NCBI RefSeq assembly: GCF_001021385.1
Contig: NZ_CP011773.1
Coordinates: 4,960,001 to 5,024,000, forward strand
Direction of reading: 5' to 3'
DNA: 64,000 nucleotides
From: Mycobacterium sp. EPa45
Lineage (GTDB): Bacteria > Actinomycetota > Actinomycetes > Mycobacteriales > Mycobacteriaceae
Shown one piece after another: positions 20,123-29,382 of the stretch. The notes below the pieces were generated by a model. The model had not been told where the DNA came from. It did no database searches and saw only the letters and a list, made by a program, of their open reading frames with translations. Numbering within the stretch: the stretch's first letter is position 1; the number at the start of each line of letters is the position of its first letter. The position numbers and the translations under genes were made by a program.

Positions 20123-20206
20123 ATGGGTGTCGTCATATACGTGCTGCTGACAGTGGCGATCTTCGCCCTGCTCGGCCTGGTGCAAAAGCTGGTCGAGCGA
20201 CTGTGA
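20123..20206 (+). CDS. 27-residue membrane peptide leading the kdp operon
   Basis: ATG at 20123 with GGAGAAG 5 nt upstream encodes [19 protein letters not shown] then VQKLVERL. It is one hydrophobic span with a basic/acidic amphipathic end. Its stop overlaps the kdpF start (GTGA), so it is translated with kdpF. It is not KdpF itself, which follows. It may be an additional small subunit or regulator of the Kdp complex. Similar peptides before kdpF are, as far as I recall, present in other actinobacteria but not characterised. Confidence 0.75.
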   Translation: MGVVIYVLLTVAIFALLGLVQKLVERL

Positions 20207-20292
20207 GCTACGAGAACGTCGTCGGCTTGATCTTGTCCGTGCTGCTGGCCGTGTTCATCGCGGCCGCCTTGTTGTTCCCGGAGAGGTTCTAG
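20203..20292 (+). CDS. kdpF: K+-transporting ATPase small subunit KdpF
   Basis: 29 residues, [19 protein letters not shown] then [10 protein letters not shown]. The N-terminal ENVVGL and C-terminal PERF ending are the KdpF pattern; it is a single membrane span that stabilises the KdpABC complex. GTG start overlaps the previous stop by four bases, and its TAG stop overlaps the kdpA GTG by one base, so the three are translationally coupled. Confidence 0.92.
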   Translation: MSYENVVGLILSVLLAVFIAAALLFPERF

Positions 20293-21974
20293 TGACCACC
20301 ACGTCGGCGGGAATCGTGTTTCTCGTCCTGCTTATCGTTGCACTGGCCGCCGTGCATGTGCCACTGGGCGACTACATGTACCGGGTCTACACCTCGGACC
20401 GGGACAACCGGGCCGAGCGCGGCATCTATCGGCTCATCGGCGCCGACCCGAAGGCCGAGCAGACCTGGGGTGCCTACGCCCGCAGTGTGCTGGCCTTCTC
20501 GGCGGTCAGCATCCTGTTCTTGTTCGTCTTCCAGCTGGTGCAGGGGACATTGCCGCTGCACCTCAACAACCCCGGCACCGCGATGACGCCCGCGCTGGCG
20601 TGGAACACCGCCGTCAGCTTCGTCACCAACACCAACTGGCAGGCGTACTCGGGTGAATCCACCCAGGGTCACCTCGTTCAGATGGCCGGCCTGGCAGTGC
20701 AGAACTTCACCTCCGCCGCGGTCGGTATGGCCGTCGCGGTCGCGCTGGTGCGGGGGTTCGCCCGCCGCAACGCCACCGAATTGGGCAACTTCTGGGTGGA
20801 CCTCGTTCGCGGCACCCTGCGGATCCTGCTGCCGATCTCGGTTCTGGCCGCGATCATCCTGATCGCCGGCGGCGCGATCCAGAATTTCCATCTACACGAC
20901 CAGGTGGTCAACACCCTTGCCGGCGCGCAGCAGACCATCACCGGCGGCCCGGTGGCCAGCCAGGAGGCCATCAAGGAGTTGGGCACCAACGGCGGCGGGT
21001 TCTATAACGTCAACTCGGCACATCCGTTCGAGAACCCCACCACATGGACCAACTGGGTCGAGATTTTCCTGCTGCTGGTGATCAGCTTTTCGCTGCCGCG
21101 CACCTTCGGCCGCATGGTCGGCAGCGGAAAGCAGGGGCGCAGACAAGGATTGGCCATCGCCGCGGTGATGGGTGTCCTCGCGCTCATCAGTGTCACGCTG
21201 ATGCTCCAGTTTCAGTTGCAGGGCCACGGCACCGTCCCCACCGCCGTCGGATCGGCGATGGAGGGCGTGGAGCAACGGTTCGGGATAGCCGACTCGGCGG
21301 TCTTCGCCGACGCGACCACCCTGACCTCGACCGGCGCGGTGGACTCGTTCCACGACTCCTACACCAGCCTCGGCGGCTTGATGACGATGTTCAACATGCA
21401 GCTCGGCGAGGTCGCGCCCGGTGGTACCGGATCGGGCCTCTACGGCATGCTGATCCTGGCTGTCATCACGGTTTTCGTCGCCGGACTGATGGTCGGCCGC
21501 ACCCCGGAGTACCTGGGCAAGAAGATTACTCCCCGCGAAATCAAGCTGGCCGCAAGCTATTTCCTCGTGACGCCGCTGATCGTACTGACCGGTACGGCGA
21601 TCGCCATGGCCATGCCCGGTCAGCGAGCGGGCATGCTCAACACCGGTCCGCACGGATTGTCGGAAGTGTTGTACGCCTTCACTTCTGCGGCCAACAACAA
21701 CGGCTCGGCGTTCGCCGGCATCAGTGTCAACACCGAGTGGTACAACACCGCGCTGGGACTGGCGATGGCGTTCGGCCGGTTCCTGCCGATAATCTTGGTG
21801 CTCGCTCTCGCCGGTGCCCTGGCCAAACAGGGCCACACCCCGGAGTCGATCGGAACCCTGCCCACGCATCGGCCCCAGTTCGTCGGCATGGTCGCCGGCG
21901 TGACACTCATCCTGGTGGCCTTGACCTTCCTGCCCATGCTTGCGCTCGGGCCCCTTGCCGAAGGAATTCACTGA
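20292..21974 (+). CDS. kdpA: K+-transporting ATPase subunit KdpA
   Basis: 560 residues, about ten membrane spans; the potassium-binding, channel-like subunit related to K+ channels with four pore loops. Visible pore signatures include [29 protein letters not shown] and [11 protein letters not shown]. Forms the KdpFABC high-affinity potassium pump with the neighbouring products. GTG start coupled to kdpF. Confidence 0.97.
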   Translation: MTTTSAGIVFLVLLIVALAAVHVPLGDYMYRVYTSDRDNRAERGIYRLIGADPKAEQTWGAYARSVLAFSAVSILFLFVFQLVQGTLPLHLNNPGTAMTPALAWNTAVSFVTNTNWQAYSGESTQGHLVQMAGLAVQNFTSAAVGMAVAVALVRGFARRNATELGNFWVDLVRGTLRILLPISVLAAIILIAGGAIQNFHLHDQVVNTLAGAQQTITGGPVASQEAIKELGTNGGGFYNVNSAHPFENPTTWTNWVEIFLLLVISFSLPRTFGRMVGSGKQGRRQGLAIAAVMGVLALISVTLMLQFQLQGHGTVPTAVGSAMEGVEQRFGIADSAVFADATTLTSTGAVDSFHDSYTSLGGLMTMFNMQLGEVAPGGTGSGLYGMLILAVITVFVAGLMVGRTPEYLGKKITPREIKLAASYFLVTPLIVLTGTAIAMAMPGQRAGMLNTGPHGLSEVLYAFTSAANNNGSAFAGISVNTEWYNTALGLAMAFGRFLPIILVLALAGALAKQGHTPESIGTLPTHRPQFVGMVAGVTLILVALTFLPMLALGPLAEGIH

Positions 21975-21976
21975 CC

Positions 21977-24115
21977 ATGACCGTTACCGCAGTGCAAGCC
22001 CGTCCCGACTCGGGCGCCACGAAGAAACAGGTGCAGGGCGGGCTGCTGGACCCCAGGATGCTCCTGACCTCGCTGCCCGACGCACTACGCAAGCTCGACC
22101 CGCGCACGCTGTGGCGCAACCCGGTCATGCTGATCGTCGAAGTCGGTGCGGTGTGGGCAACTCTGTGCACCATTCTGTCTGAGAGCTGGTTCGGCTGGCT
22201 GATTGTCTTCTGGCTGTGGCTGACCGTGGTGTTCGCGAACCTGGCCGAGGCGGTTGCTGAGGGGCGCGGCAAAGCACAGGCCGAGTCGCTGCGAAAGACC
22301 AAGGCCGACACCATGGCTCGCCGACTCGTCGGATGGGAGCCGGGCAAACCCGGCCGTGAGGAGGAAGTCGCCGCACCCCTGCTTCGCCAGGGTGACACCG
22401 TCGTCGTCGAAGCCGGACAGGTGATACCCGGTGACGGTGATGTGCTCGAAGGCATTGCCTCGGTGGACGAGTCGGCCATCACCGGCGAATCGGCCCCGGT
22501 CATCCGGGAGTCCGGCGGCGACCGTTCGGCAGTCACTGGTGGAACCACCGTGTTGAGTGACCGGATCGTGGTCCGGATCACCCAGAAGCCGGGAGAAAGC
22601 TTCATCGACCGGATGATCGCCCTCGTCGAGGGCGCCAATCGGCAGAAGACGCCCAACGAGATCGCGCTGAACATCCTGCTCGCCGCGCTGACGATGATCT
22701 TCATCTTCGCGGTGGCGACATTGCAGCCGTTGGCGATCTTCTCCAAGGCCAACAATCCCGGTGTGCCGGACTCACTTTCACTGACCGCCGACGGAGTTTC
22801 CGGCATCGTCATGGTCTCACTGCTGGTGTGCCTGATCCCGACGACCATCGGCGCGCTGCTGTCGGCAATCGGTATCGCGGGCATGGACCGGCTGGTGCAA
22901 CGCAACGTGCTGGCCATGTCCGGCCGCGCGGTCGAAGCCGCCGGCGACGTCAACACACTGCTGCTGGACAAAACCGGCACGATCACGCTGGGCAACCGGC
23001 AGGCGTCGGACTTCGTCCCACTGGACGGCGTCACACCTGAACAACTTGCCGACGCGGCGCAGTTGTCCAGCCTGGCCGACGAGACTCCCGAGGGCCGTTC
23101 CATCGTGGTGTTCGCCAAGTCGAACTTCGGCCTGCGCGCCCGCACCCCCGGTGAGCTCGTGAATGCGAACTGGGTTGAATTCTCGGCCGCCACAAGGATG
23201 TCCGGTGTCGACCTCGAGAACGGACACCTGCTGCGCAAGGGCGCGGCAAGTACCGTCGCGCAGTGGGTACGCGACCAGGGCGGTTCCGTGCCCACGCAGC
23301 TCGGCGACATCGTCGACGGTATCTCCGCGGCCGGCGGCACACCGCTGGTGGTCGGCCAAGTGGTCGACGAAAAGGCGGAGGTCCTCGGTGTGATCCACCT
23401 CAAGGACGTCGTCAAGCAGGGTATGCGGGAACGCTTCGACGAGATGCGAAAGATGGGCATCCGCACGGTGATGATCACCGGCGATAATCCGTTGACCGCC
23501 AAGGCGATCGCCGACGAAGCCGGCGTCGACGACTTTCTGGCCGAAGCCACCCCGGAGGACAAGCTCGCACTGATCAAGCAGGAGCAGGAGGGCGGCAAGC
23601 TCGTCGCGATGACCGGTGACGGAACCAACGACGCACCGGCGCTGGCGCAAGCCGACGTGGGAGTGGCGATGAACAGCGGCACTTCGGCGGCCAAAGAGGC
23701 CGGCAACATGGTCGATCTGGACTCCGACCCGACGAAGCTCATCGAGATCGTCGAGATCGGCAAGCAGCTGTTGATCACCCGCGGCGCGCTGACCACTTTC
23801 TCGATCGCCAACGACATCGCCAAGTACTTCGCCATCATTCCGGCGATGTTCGTGGCGTTGTTCCCCGGCCTGGACCTGCTCAACATCATGCGGCTGCACA
23901 GTCCGCAGTCGGCCATCCTGTCCGCGGTCATCTTCAACGCGCTCGTCATCATCGCACTGATTCCGTTGTCGCTGCGGGGCGTTCAATACACCCCGAGCAG
24001 CGCCTCGAAGCTGCTGAGCCGCAACCTCTACATTTACGGCCTCGGTGGGATCATCGCCCCCTTCATCGGGATCAAGCTGATCGACCTCGTCGTCCAATTC
24101 TTGCCAGGGATGTGA
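21977..24115 (+). CDS. kdpB: K+-transporting P-type ATPase subunit KdpB
   Basis: 712 residues. ATP-driven catalytic subunit: phosphorylated Asp331 in [13 protein letters not shown], actuator TGES in AITGESAPV, hinge [20 protein letters not shown]. The start is the ATG at 21977, 2 nt after the kdpA stop; a much longer open frame upstream runs through kdpA in another frame and is not used. Belongs to the kdpFABC complex. Confidence 0.97.
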   Translation: MTVTAVQARPDSGATKKQVQGGLLDPRMLLTSLPDALRKLDPRTLWRNPVMLIVEVGAVWATLCTILSESWFGWLIVFWLWLTVVFANLAEAVAEGRGKAQAESLRKTKADTMARRLVGWEPGKPGREEEVAAPLLRQGDTVVVEAGQVIPGDGDVLEGIASVDESAITGESAPVIRESGGDRSAVTGGTTVLSDRIVVRITQKPGESFIDRMIALVEGANRQKTPNEIALNILLAALTMIFIFAVATLQPLAIFSKANNPGVPDSLSLTADGVSGIVMVSLLVCLIPTTIGALLSAIGIAGMDRLVQRNVLAMSGRAVEAAGDVNTLLLDKTGTITLGNRQASDFVPLDGVTPEQLADAAQLSSLADETPEGRSIVVFAKSNFGLRARTPGELVNANWVEFSAATRMSGVDLENGHLLRKGAASTVAQWVRDQGGSVPTQLGDIVDGISAAGGTPLVVGQVVDEKAEVLGVIHLKDVVKQGMRERFDEMRKMGIRTVMITGDNPLTAKAIADEAGVDDFLAEATPEDKLALIKQEQEGGKLVAMTGDGTNDAPALAQADVGVAMNSGTSAAKEAGNMVDLDSDPTKLIEIVEIGKQLLITRGALTTFSIANDIAKYFAIIPAMFVALFPGLDLLNIMRLHSPQSAILSAVIFNALVIIALIPLSLRGVQYTPSSASKLLSRNLYIYGLGGIIAPFIGIKLIDLVVQFLPGM

Positions 24116-24116
24116 C

Positions 24117-24989
24117 ATGAACTTCTCCAGTCTCGTTCGTCAACACTGGGCGGCGCTGCGGGCGCTGCTGGTGCTCACCGTCATCGTCGGAGTCGGCTAC
24201 CCGCTGTTCATCTGGCTGGTGGCTCAGATTCCCGGGCTCAAGGACAAGGCCGACGGTTCGATTATCGAGGTGAACGGAAAGCTGTTGGGCTCCAGCCTGA
24301 TCGGCCAGTCGTTCACCGACGACAAAGGCAATCCGCTGCCGCAGTACTTCCAGAGCCGTCCGTCGGCCGCCGGCAACGGATACGACCCGCTGGCCACCAG
24401 CGCGTCGAACCTCGGCCCGGAGAGCATCGTCGACACACCCGACAAACCGAGTCTGCTGACCCAGGTCTGCACCCGCAGCAAGGCGGTCGGCGAGCTCGAC
24501 GGCGTCAACGGCGCGCGCCCGTTCTGCACCGGCGGCGGCGTGGGTGCGGTGCTCTCGGTGATCGGGCCGCGCGATGCGGCAGGCGATGTCGCGCATCCGA
24601 CGACGGTGGTCAGCGTCAACGAGCCGTGCAACACCACCGCCCGGCCGTTCCTGGACACCTACGAGGGCGTCCGCGTGCAGTGCGCCAAGCCCGGGGAGGA
24701 CTACTCGACCGGGCAGATCGTCCCGGTCAAGGGTGCCGTGTCCGATCCGGCGGTGCCCGCCGACGCCGTCACCGCGAGCGGCAGCGGCCTGGACCCCGAC
24801 ATCTCCCCCGCTTACGCCGATCTGCAGATCGCCCGGGTCGCGACCGCCCGCGGGGTCGGCGCCGAGCAGATTCGGCGCCTGGTCGCCGACTACACCGACG
24901 GGCGCACTCTCGGCATCTTCGGTGAACCAAGGGTCAACGTCCTCGAGCTCAACATTGCGCTGGACGAGAAGTTCGGTATGAAGAGCTGA
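24117..24989 (+). CDS. kdpC: K+-transporting ATPase subunit KdpC with extended periplasmic domain
   Basis: 290 residues, about 100 more than the usual 190. One N-terminal membrane span (about 15-36) and the family blocks QYFQSRPSAA, SASNLGPES (about 96-103) and VTASGSGLDPDISPAYA (about 218-234), then GEPRVNVLELN. The extra length lies between residues about 105 and 212 and contains four cysteines (118, 137, 171, 189), on the extracytoplasmic side. The frame is intact through it, so it is an insertion and not a frameshift. KdpC stabilises KdpAB and supports ATP use. ATG starts 1 nt after the kdpB stop. Confidence 0.95.
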   Translation: MNFSSLVRQHWAALRALLVLTVIVGVGYPLFIWLVAQIPGLKDKADGSIIEVNGKLLGSSLIGQSFTDDKGNPLPQYFQSRPSAAGNGYDPLATSASNLGPESIVDTPDKPSLLTQVCTRSKAVGELDGVNGARPFCTGGGVGAVLSVIGPRDAAGDVAHPTTVVSVNEPCNTTARPFLDTYEGVRVQCAKPGEDYSTGQIVPVKGAVSDPAVPADAVTASGSGLDPDISPAYADLQIARVATARGVGAEQIRRLVADYTDGRTLGIFGEPRVNVLELNIALDEKFGMKS

Positions 24990-24996
24990 CGTCGCA

Positions 24997-27630
24997 GTGG
25001 ATCGATCTGCGAATAATAGGGACGTGGACACCGTGCAACCGCCACGCGTGACGTCCGGCGGCGACCCGCCGCCGGACACGTCGTCCGAGAGCGACTCCCA
25101 GCCCGCCTCGCCCGGCCCCCGGCCGAAGCGAGGTGAGTTGCGCATCTACCTCGGTGCCGCGCCGGGTGTGGGCAAGACGTTCGCGATGCTCGGCGAGGCG
25201 CATCGCCGTCTGGAACGGGGCACGGATCTGGTGGCCGCCGTGGTCGAGACACACGGGCGCAAGAAGACGGCCGAATTGCTGAGCGGAATCGAGGTCATCG
25301 CGCCGCGCTACATCGAGTACCGGGGCAGCAGCTTTCCTGAACTCGATGTTCCGGCCGTACTGGCCCGCAAGCCGCAAGTCGTGCTCGTCGACGAGCTGGC
25401 CCACACCAATACACCCGGCAGCAAGAACGCCAAACGCTGGCAGGACGTCGAGGAGTTGCTCGAGGCCGGCATCGCGGTGATCTCGACCGTCAACGTCCAA
25501 CACCTGGAGAGCCTCAACGACGTCGTCGCACAGATCACCGGTATCGAGCAGCAGGAGACGGTGCCCGACGAGATCGTGCGCGGCGCAGCTCAGATCGAAC
25601 TGGTCGATATCACTCCAGAAGCTCTGCGGCGCAGGCTTTCTCATGGCAACGTCTATGCCCCGGAGAAGGTCGACGCGGCGTTGTCGAATTACTTCCGCCG
25701 GGGCAACCTGACCGCGCTTCGAGAACTCGCGCTGCTGTGGCTGGCCGACCAGGTGGACGCCGCGCTGGCCAAATATCGTGCCGACAACAAGATCACCGCG
25801 ACGTGGGAGGCCCGGGAACGCGTCGTCGTCGCCGTCACCGGCGGAGCGGAGTCGGAGACGTTGGTGCGCCGGGCATCTCGAATCGCATCGAAGTCCAGCG
25901 CCGAACTGATGGTCGTGCACGTGGCGCGCGGCGACGGGTTATCCGGCGTCTCAGCGCCTCAGATGGGCAAGGTGCGCGAGCTGGCGACCAGCGTGGGCGC
26001 GACCGTGCACACCGTCGTCGGTGACGATGTGGGCAAGGCGCTGTTGGATTTCGCCCGCGAGATGAACGCCACCCAGCTGGTGATCGGAACGTCGCGGCGC
26101 TCCCGGTGGGCCCGCGTCCTCGACGAAGGCATCGGAGCGGCGATCGTTCAGGACTCCGGCAAGATCGACGTGCACATGGTGACCCACGAGGAGGCCAAGC
26201 GGGGCTTCTCGGTCCGGGCGGCGTCGCCCCGCGAACGCCGTGTGCTTTCCTGGCTGGCCGCCGTCATCGTGCCGTCGGTCATCTGCGCGCTGACCGCGCT
26301 ATTCCTCGACAAGTACCTGACCATCGGCGGCGAGAGCGCGTTGTTCGTGGTCGGGGTGCTGGTCGTCGCCCTGCTCGGCGGGGTGGCACCGGCGGTGCTG
26401 TCGGCCATGCTGTCCGGTCTGCTGCTCAACTATTTCCTGACCGAGCCGCGGTACTCGTTCACCATCGCCGAACCCGACGCCGCGATCACCGAACTCGTCC
26501 TGCTGATGCTGGCCGTTGCGGTCGCCGTGCTCGTCGACCGAGCGGCCAGCCGGCAGCGCGAAGCCCGGCACGCCTCCCAGGAAGCCGAGTTGCTGACGCT
26601 GTTCGCCGGCTCGGTGTTGCGCGGCGCGGATCTGGCGACCCTGCTCGAGCGGGTACGGGAGACCTACTCCCAGCGCGCCGTGAGCGTCGTGCGAATCCGC
26701 GGCAACGACGAGCAGATCGTCGCCTGTGTCGGCAAAGATCCCTGTGTGACAGTCGATTCGGCTGACACGGCGATCGAGGTCGGTGACGACGAGTTCTGGA
26801 TGCTGCTGGCCGGCCGCAGCCTGCCCGCCCGCGACAGGCGGGTGCTCACCGCCGTCGCCAAACAGGCCGCCGGGCTGGTGCGGCAGCGGGAGCTGGCCGC
26901 GGAGGCGAGCAAGGCCGAGGCCATCGAGAAGGCCGACGAGTTGCGCCGCTCGCTGCTGTCGGCGGTCAGCCATGACCTGCGTACCCCGCTGGCGGGTGCC
27001 AAGGCCGCGGTGTCCAGCCTGCGTTCCGACGACGTCGGCTTCTCCGCGGAGGACACCGCCGAACTACTTGCCACGGTCGAGGAATCGGTCGACCAGTTGA
27101 CCGCGCTGGTGGACAACCTGCTGGACTCCTCGCGGCTGGCCGCGGGCGTCGTGCGCCCCGAACTCAAACGGGTCTACCTCGAGGAGGTGGTTCAGCGCGC
27201 ACTGCTGAGCATCGGGCGCGGATCGACGGGGTTCGCCGCCCTGCGGCTGGACCGGGTCAAGATCGACGTCGGGGATGCGGTGGCGCTGGCCGATGCCGGC
27301 CTCCTGGAGCGGGTGCTGGCGAACCTCGTCGACAACGCGCTGCGCTACGCACCGGATTCCATCGTGCGGGTCAACGCGGGCCGGATCGCGGACCGGGTGC
27401 TGATCAACGTCGTCGACGAAGGGCCCGGCGTGCCGCAGGGCGCCGAGGAGCAGCTGTTCGAGCCGTTCCAACGCCTGGGCGACCGCAATAACAAATACGG
27501 TGTCGGACTGGGCCTTTCGGTGGCCCGGGGGTTCGTCGAAGCGATGGGCGGAACGGTCTCGGCCACCGACACCCCCGGTGGCGGTCTGACCGTGATCGTC
27601 GATCTGGCCGCACCGCCGGGAGGCCGGTGA
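24997..27630 (+). CDS. kdpD: Potassium/turgor sensor histidine kinase KdpD
   Basis: 877 residues from GTG 24997; GTG 25024 or 25033 are plausible alternatives because no clear ribosome site supports the first. Order: KdpD-type ATP-binding domain with GAAPGVGKTFAML (about 50-65), universal-stress-like domain (about 268-390), four membrane spans (DUF4118, about 410-510), GAF-like region, HisKA with His659 in SAVSHDLRTPL, and HATPase with NLVDNALRYAP and DEGPGVP. Senses low potassium and controls KdpE. Lies in the same orientation directly after kdpC, whereas in M. tuberculosis kdpDE is divergent from kdpFABC. Confidence 0.95.
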   Translation: MDRSANNRDVDTVQPPRVTSGGDPPPDTSSESDSQPASPGPRPKRGELRIYLGAAPGVGKTFAMLGEAHRRLERGTDLVAAVVETHGRKKTAELLSGIEVIAPRYIEYRGSSFPELDVPAVLARKPQVVLVDELAHTNTPGSKNAKRWQDVEELLEAGIAVISTVNVQHLESLNDVVAQITGIEQQETVPDEIVRGAAQIELVDITPEALRRRLSHGNVYAPEKVDAALSNYFRRGNLTALRELALLWLADQVDAALAKYRADNKITATWEARERVVVAVTGGAESETLVRRASRIASKSSAELMVVHVARGDGLSGVSAPQMGKVRELATSVGATVHTVVGDDVGKALLDFAREMNATQLVIGTSRRSRWARVLDEGIGAAIVQDSGKIDVHMVTHEEAKRGFSVRAASPRERRVLSWLAAVIVPSVICALTALFLDKYLTIGGESALFVVGVLVVALLGGVAPAVLSAMLSGLLLNYFLTEPRYSFTIAEPDAAITELVLLMLAVAVAVLVDRAASRQREARHASQEAELLTLFAGSVLRGADLATLLERVRETYSQRAVSVVRIRGNDEQIVACVGKDPCVTVDSADTAIEVGDDEFWMLLAGRSLPARDRRVLTAVAKQAAGLVRQRELAAEASKAEAIEKADELRRSLLSAVSHDLRTPLAGAKAAVSSLRSDDVGFSAEDTAELLATVEESVDQLTALVDNLLDSSRLAAGVVRPELKRVYLEEVVQRALLSIGRGSTGFAALRLDRVKIDVGDAVALADAGLLERVLANLVDNALRYAPDSIVRVNAGRIADRVLINVVDEGPGVPQGAEEQLFEPFQRLGDRNNKYGVGLGLSVARGFVEAMGGTVSATDTPGGGLTVIVDLAAPPGGR

Positions 27631-28317
27631 GTGAGCAAGGTCAAGGTGCTGGTGATCGACGACGAGCCGCAGATCCTTCGGGCACTGCGGATCAATCTGA
27701 GCGTGCGCGGCTACGAGGTGACCACCGCCGCGACCGGCGCCGGCGCGTTGAAGGCCGCCGCCGAGCACCCGCCGGACGTGATCGTGCTCGACCTGGGGCT
27801 GCCCGACATGGACGGCATCGAGGTGCTCGGCGGACTGCGCGGCTGGCTGCGCGCACCGGTGATCGTGCTGTCGGCCCGCACCGACTCCGCGGAGAAGGTC
27901 GACGCACTCGACGCCGGCGCCGACGACTATGTGACGAAGCCGTTCGGGATGGACGAGTTCCTGGCCCGGCTGCGTGCCGCGGTGCGCCGAGGCGCGGCGG
28001 CATCGGAAACCGACGAGCCGGTGATCGAAACCGGGTCGTTCACAGTCGATCTGGCAGCCAAGAAGGTCATCAAGAACGGCGCCGAGGTGCACCTGACCCC
28101 CACCGAGTGGGGCATGCTCGAGATGCTGGTGCGCAACCGCGGCAAGCTGGTGGGCCGCGAGGAGTTGCTCAGGGAGGTGTGGGGCCCGGCGTATGCCAAG
28201 GAGACGCACTATCTGCGGGTATACCTGGCGCAACTGCGCCGCAAACTGGAAGACGACCCGTCGCGCCCGCGGCATCTGCTGACCGAGGCGGGCATGGGTT
28301 ACCGCTTCGAGCCGTAA
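27631..28317 (+). CDS. kdpE: OmpR-family response regulator KdpE
   Basis: 228 residues. Receiver domain with Asp54 (VLDLGLPDMDG), Lys in VTKPFGMDE, and a C-terminal winged-helix DNA-binding domain (about 130-225; LTPTEWGMLEMLVRNRGKLV). Starts with GTG immediately after the kdpD stop; GGGAGG precedes. Expected to activate kdp transcription, probably through the direct repeats at 20008-20029. Confidence 0.96.
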   Translation: MSKVKVLVIDDEPQILRALRINLSVRGYEVTTAATGAGALKAAAEHPPDVIVLDLGLPDMDGIEVLGGLRGWLRAPVIVLSARTDSAEKVDALDAGADDYVTKPFGMDEFLARLRAAVRRGAAASETDEPVIETGSFTVDLAAKKVIKNGAEVHLTPTEWGMLEMLVRNRGKLVGREELLREVWGPAYAKETHYLRVYLAQLRRKLEDDPSRPRHLLTEAGMGYRFEP

Positions 28318-28380
28318 CGCCGAGATCGACGCCGGCGCGGCGGAATTCGAGAAAACCCCACGGGGGTGTCGATCTCGGCG
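28318..28380. repeat. Large palindromic element after kdpE
   Basis: CGCCGAGATCGAC (28318-28330) and its perfect reverse complement GTCGATCTCGGCG (28368-28380) flank 37 bp containing a smaller CCCC-AC-GGGG hairpin. It begins directly after the kdpE stop. It could end kdp transcription, or be a small dispersed palindrome of the type common between mycobacterial genes. Confidence 0.6.
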
Positions 28381-28502
28381 AACCGCTCGATACCCGTGGG
28401 GCGCATGTTGCCGACGGGGCGCAATGGAGCATCAGAAATCGGAGACGGCGACTGCCCTGCGAACTATGGTGAGAGGCATCAGGGCGAAGGAGTTGATCTG
28501 TC

Positions 28503-28607
28503 ATGAATGAGCCCAAACACACGGGTGGCTGTTCCTGTCGCTGTAACGCCTGCGACGGCGGCCATCACTGTCACAACATCGGCAGCGGCTGCAAGGTCAA
28601 GCTTTAA
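28503..28607 (+). CDS. 34-residue Cys/His-rich, metallothionein-like peptide
   Basis: ATG at 28503 encodes MNEPKHTGGCSCRCNACDG then GHHCHNIGSGCKVKL. It has six Cys (10, 12, 14, 17, 23, 30) and four His (6, 21, 22, 24), close to a third of all residues, in CxCxC, CxxC and HHCH patterns. This suggests a soft-metal (Cu, Zn, Cd) binding peptide. AAGGAG lies about 10 nt upstream, a TATGGT -10 at 28464-28469, and a 16-bp terminator hairpin starts 3 nt after the stop, so it looks like a complete one-gene unit. It does not obviously align with M. tuberculosis MymT; no function is assigned. Confidence 0.7.
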   Translation: MNEPKHTGGCSCRCNACDGGHHCHNIGSGCKVKL

Positions 28608-28610
28608 TCG

Positions 28611-28648
28611 AGAGGCGTCGCCACCGAAACTACGGTGGCGGCGCCTCT
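28611..28648 (+). terminator. Strong hairpin terminator of the Cys/His peptide gene
   Basis: AGAGGCGTCGCCACCG (28611-28626) pairs with CGGTGGCGGCGCCTCT (28633-28648) through 16 bp with one U-G pair and a 6-nt loop AAACTA. It is followed by TACTTTGG rather than a long T-run, typical of high-GC organisms. Confidence 0.7.
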
Positions 28649-28784
28649 ACTTTGGCGTTTGCCTGCCTCGTGCCGGGCCGGATATCGGCACCGAAAGCCG
28701 GGCCCACTTCGTCCCGGTCAACACGGGGACACCTGGCTGCACTTCGCGCTCGCCGTCGTGATGGTCGCGCTCGGCGTGTGCTGA
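28645..28784 (+). pseudogene. Frameshifted remnant of a DUF4383 membrane protein gene
   Basis: The frame through 28708 reads DIGTESRAHFVPVNT; the frame from 28728 to the TGA at 28782 reads DTWLHFALAVVMVALGVC. Together they match the C-terminal pattern of the DUF4383 protein encoded just downstream (NADNWLHFAIGVVMTVLGL), but one base is missing between the halves. The rest of the gene is gone: the fragment starts directly after the terminator. It is likely the tail of an ancestral or duplicated DUF4383 gene. The start coordinate is approximate. Confidence 0.65.
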
Positions 28785-28865
28785 CCAGGCGCACGACAGG
28801 GTCTCGGACCCGGCGGTACGCCGGCCGACGCGGTGATCGCGGATTGACCTCCGGTATTGACGGGT

Positions 28866-29375
28866 ATGCAGGCCCACATGGAGACGGCTCGTTCCGGAAG
28901 ACTCCAGCGCCCGAGAGTCGGCCTGCTGGCGGTACAGGGAGCCGCGGTGCTAGTCGCCGCGGCGTTTCTGGCCGTCGCCATCGCCGGCTTCATTCCCGGG
29001 CTGACCACCCATCTGGACCAGCTGCACTGGGCGCACGAATCGCATTCCCAGCTGTTCGGAGTATTCGGGGTGTCGGTGGTGCACAACCTCGTCCACCTTG
29101 CGTTCGGTGTGGCCGGCCTGATCCTTGCGCGCACGTTCGCCCGCGCGCGGGCCTACCTGATCGGCGGCGGGGTGATCTATCTCGGACTGTGGGTCTATGG
29201 CCTGCTGATCGACCTGGCCGGACCACGAAACATGCTGCCGCTCAACAACGCCGACAACTGGCTGCACTTCGCGATCGGTGTGGTGATGACGGTGCTGGGC
29301 TTGACATTGGCCGGAACCAAGACGCCCACCGGCGCCGACGGGGTGCCGCTGATCCTGCCGGAGGACGAGGACTGA
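28866..29375 (+). CDS. DUF4383 four-span membrane protein
   Basis: 169 residues from ATG 28866 (TTG 28857 is possible). Four membrane spans: about 20-44, 62-88, 94-116 and 133-152. The segment LHWAHESHSQLFGVFGVSVVHNLVHL and the NNADNWLHFAIG stretch are DUF4383 features. Function unknown. A broken fragment of the same family lies 80 bp upstream, so the locus once held two copies. Convergent with ppx, 7 bp apart. Confidence 0.8.
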   Translation: MQAHMETARSGRLQRPRVGLLAVQGAAVLVAAAFLAVAIAGFIPGLTTHLDQLHWAHESHSQLFGVFGVSVVHNLVHLAFGVAGLILARTFARARAYLIGGGVIYLGLWVYGLLIDLAGPRNMLPLNNADNWLHFAIGVVMTVLGLTLAGTKTPTGADGVPLILPEDED

Positions 29376-29382
29376 GCAGTAC

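Noticed and set aside
21044..21976. Upstream extension of kdpB
   Set aside because: It lies wholly inside kdpA in another frame; ATG 21977 gives the normal KdpB N-terminus.
24430..24760. KdpC insertion as a frameshift artefact
   Set aside because: The family blocks on both sides are in one continuous frame and the insertion has protein-like composition.
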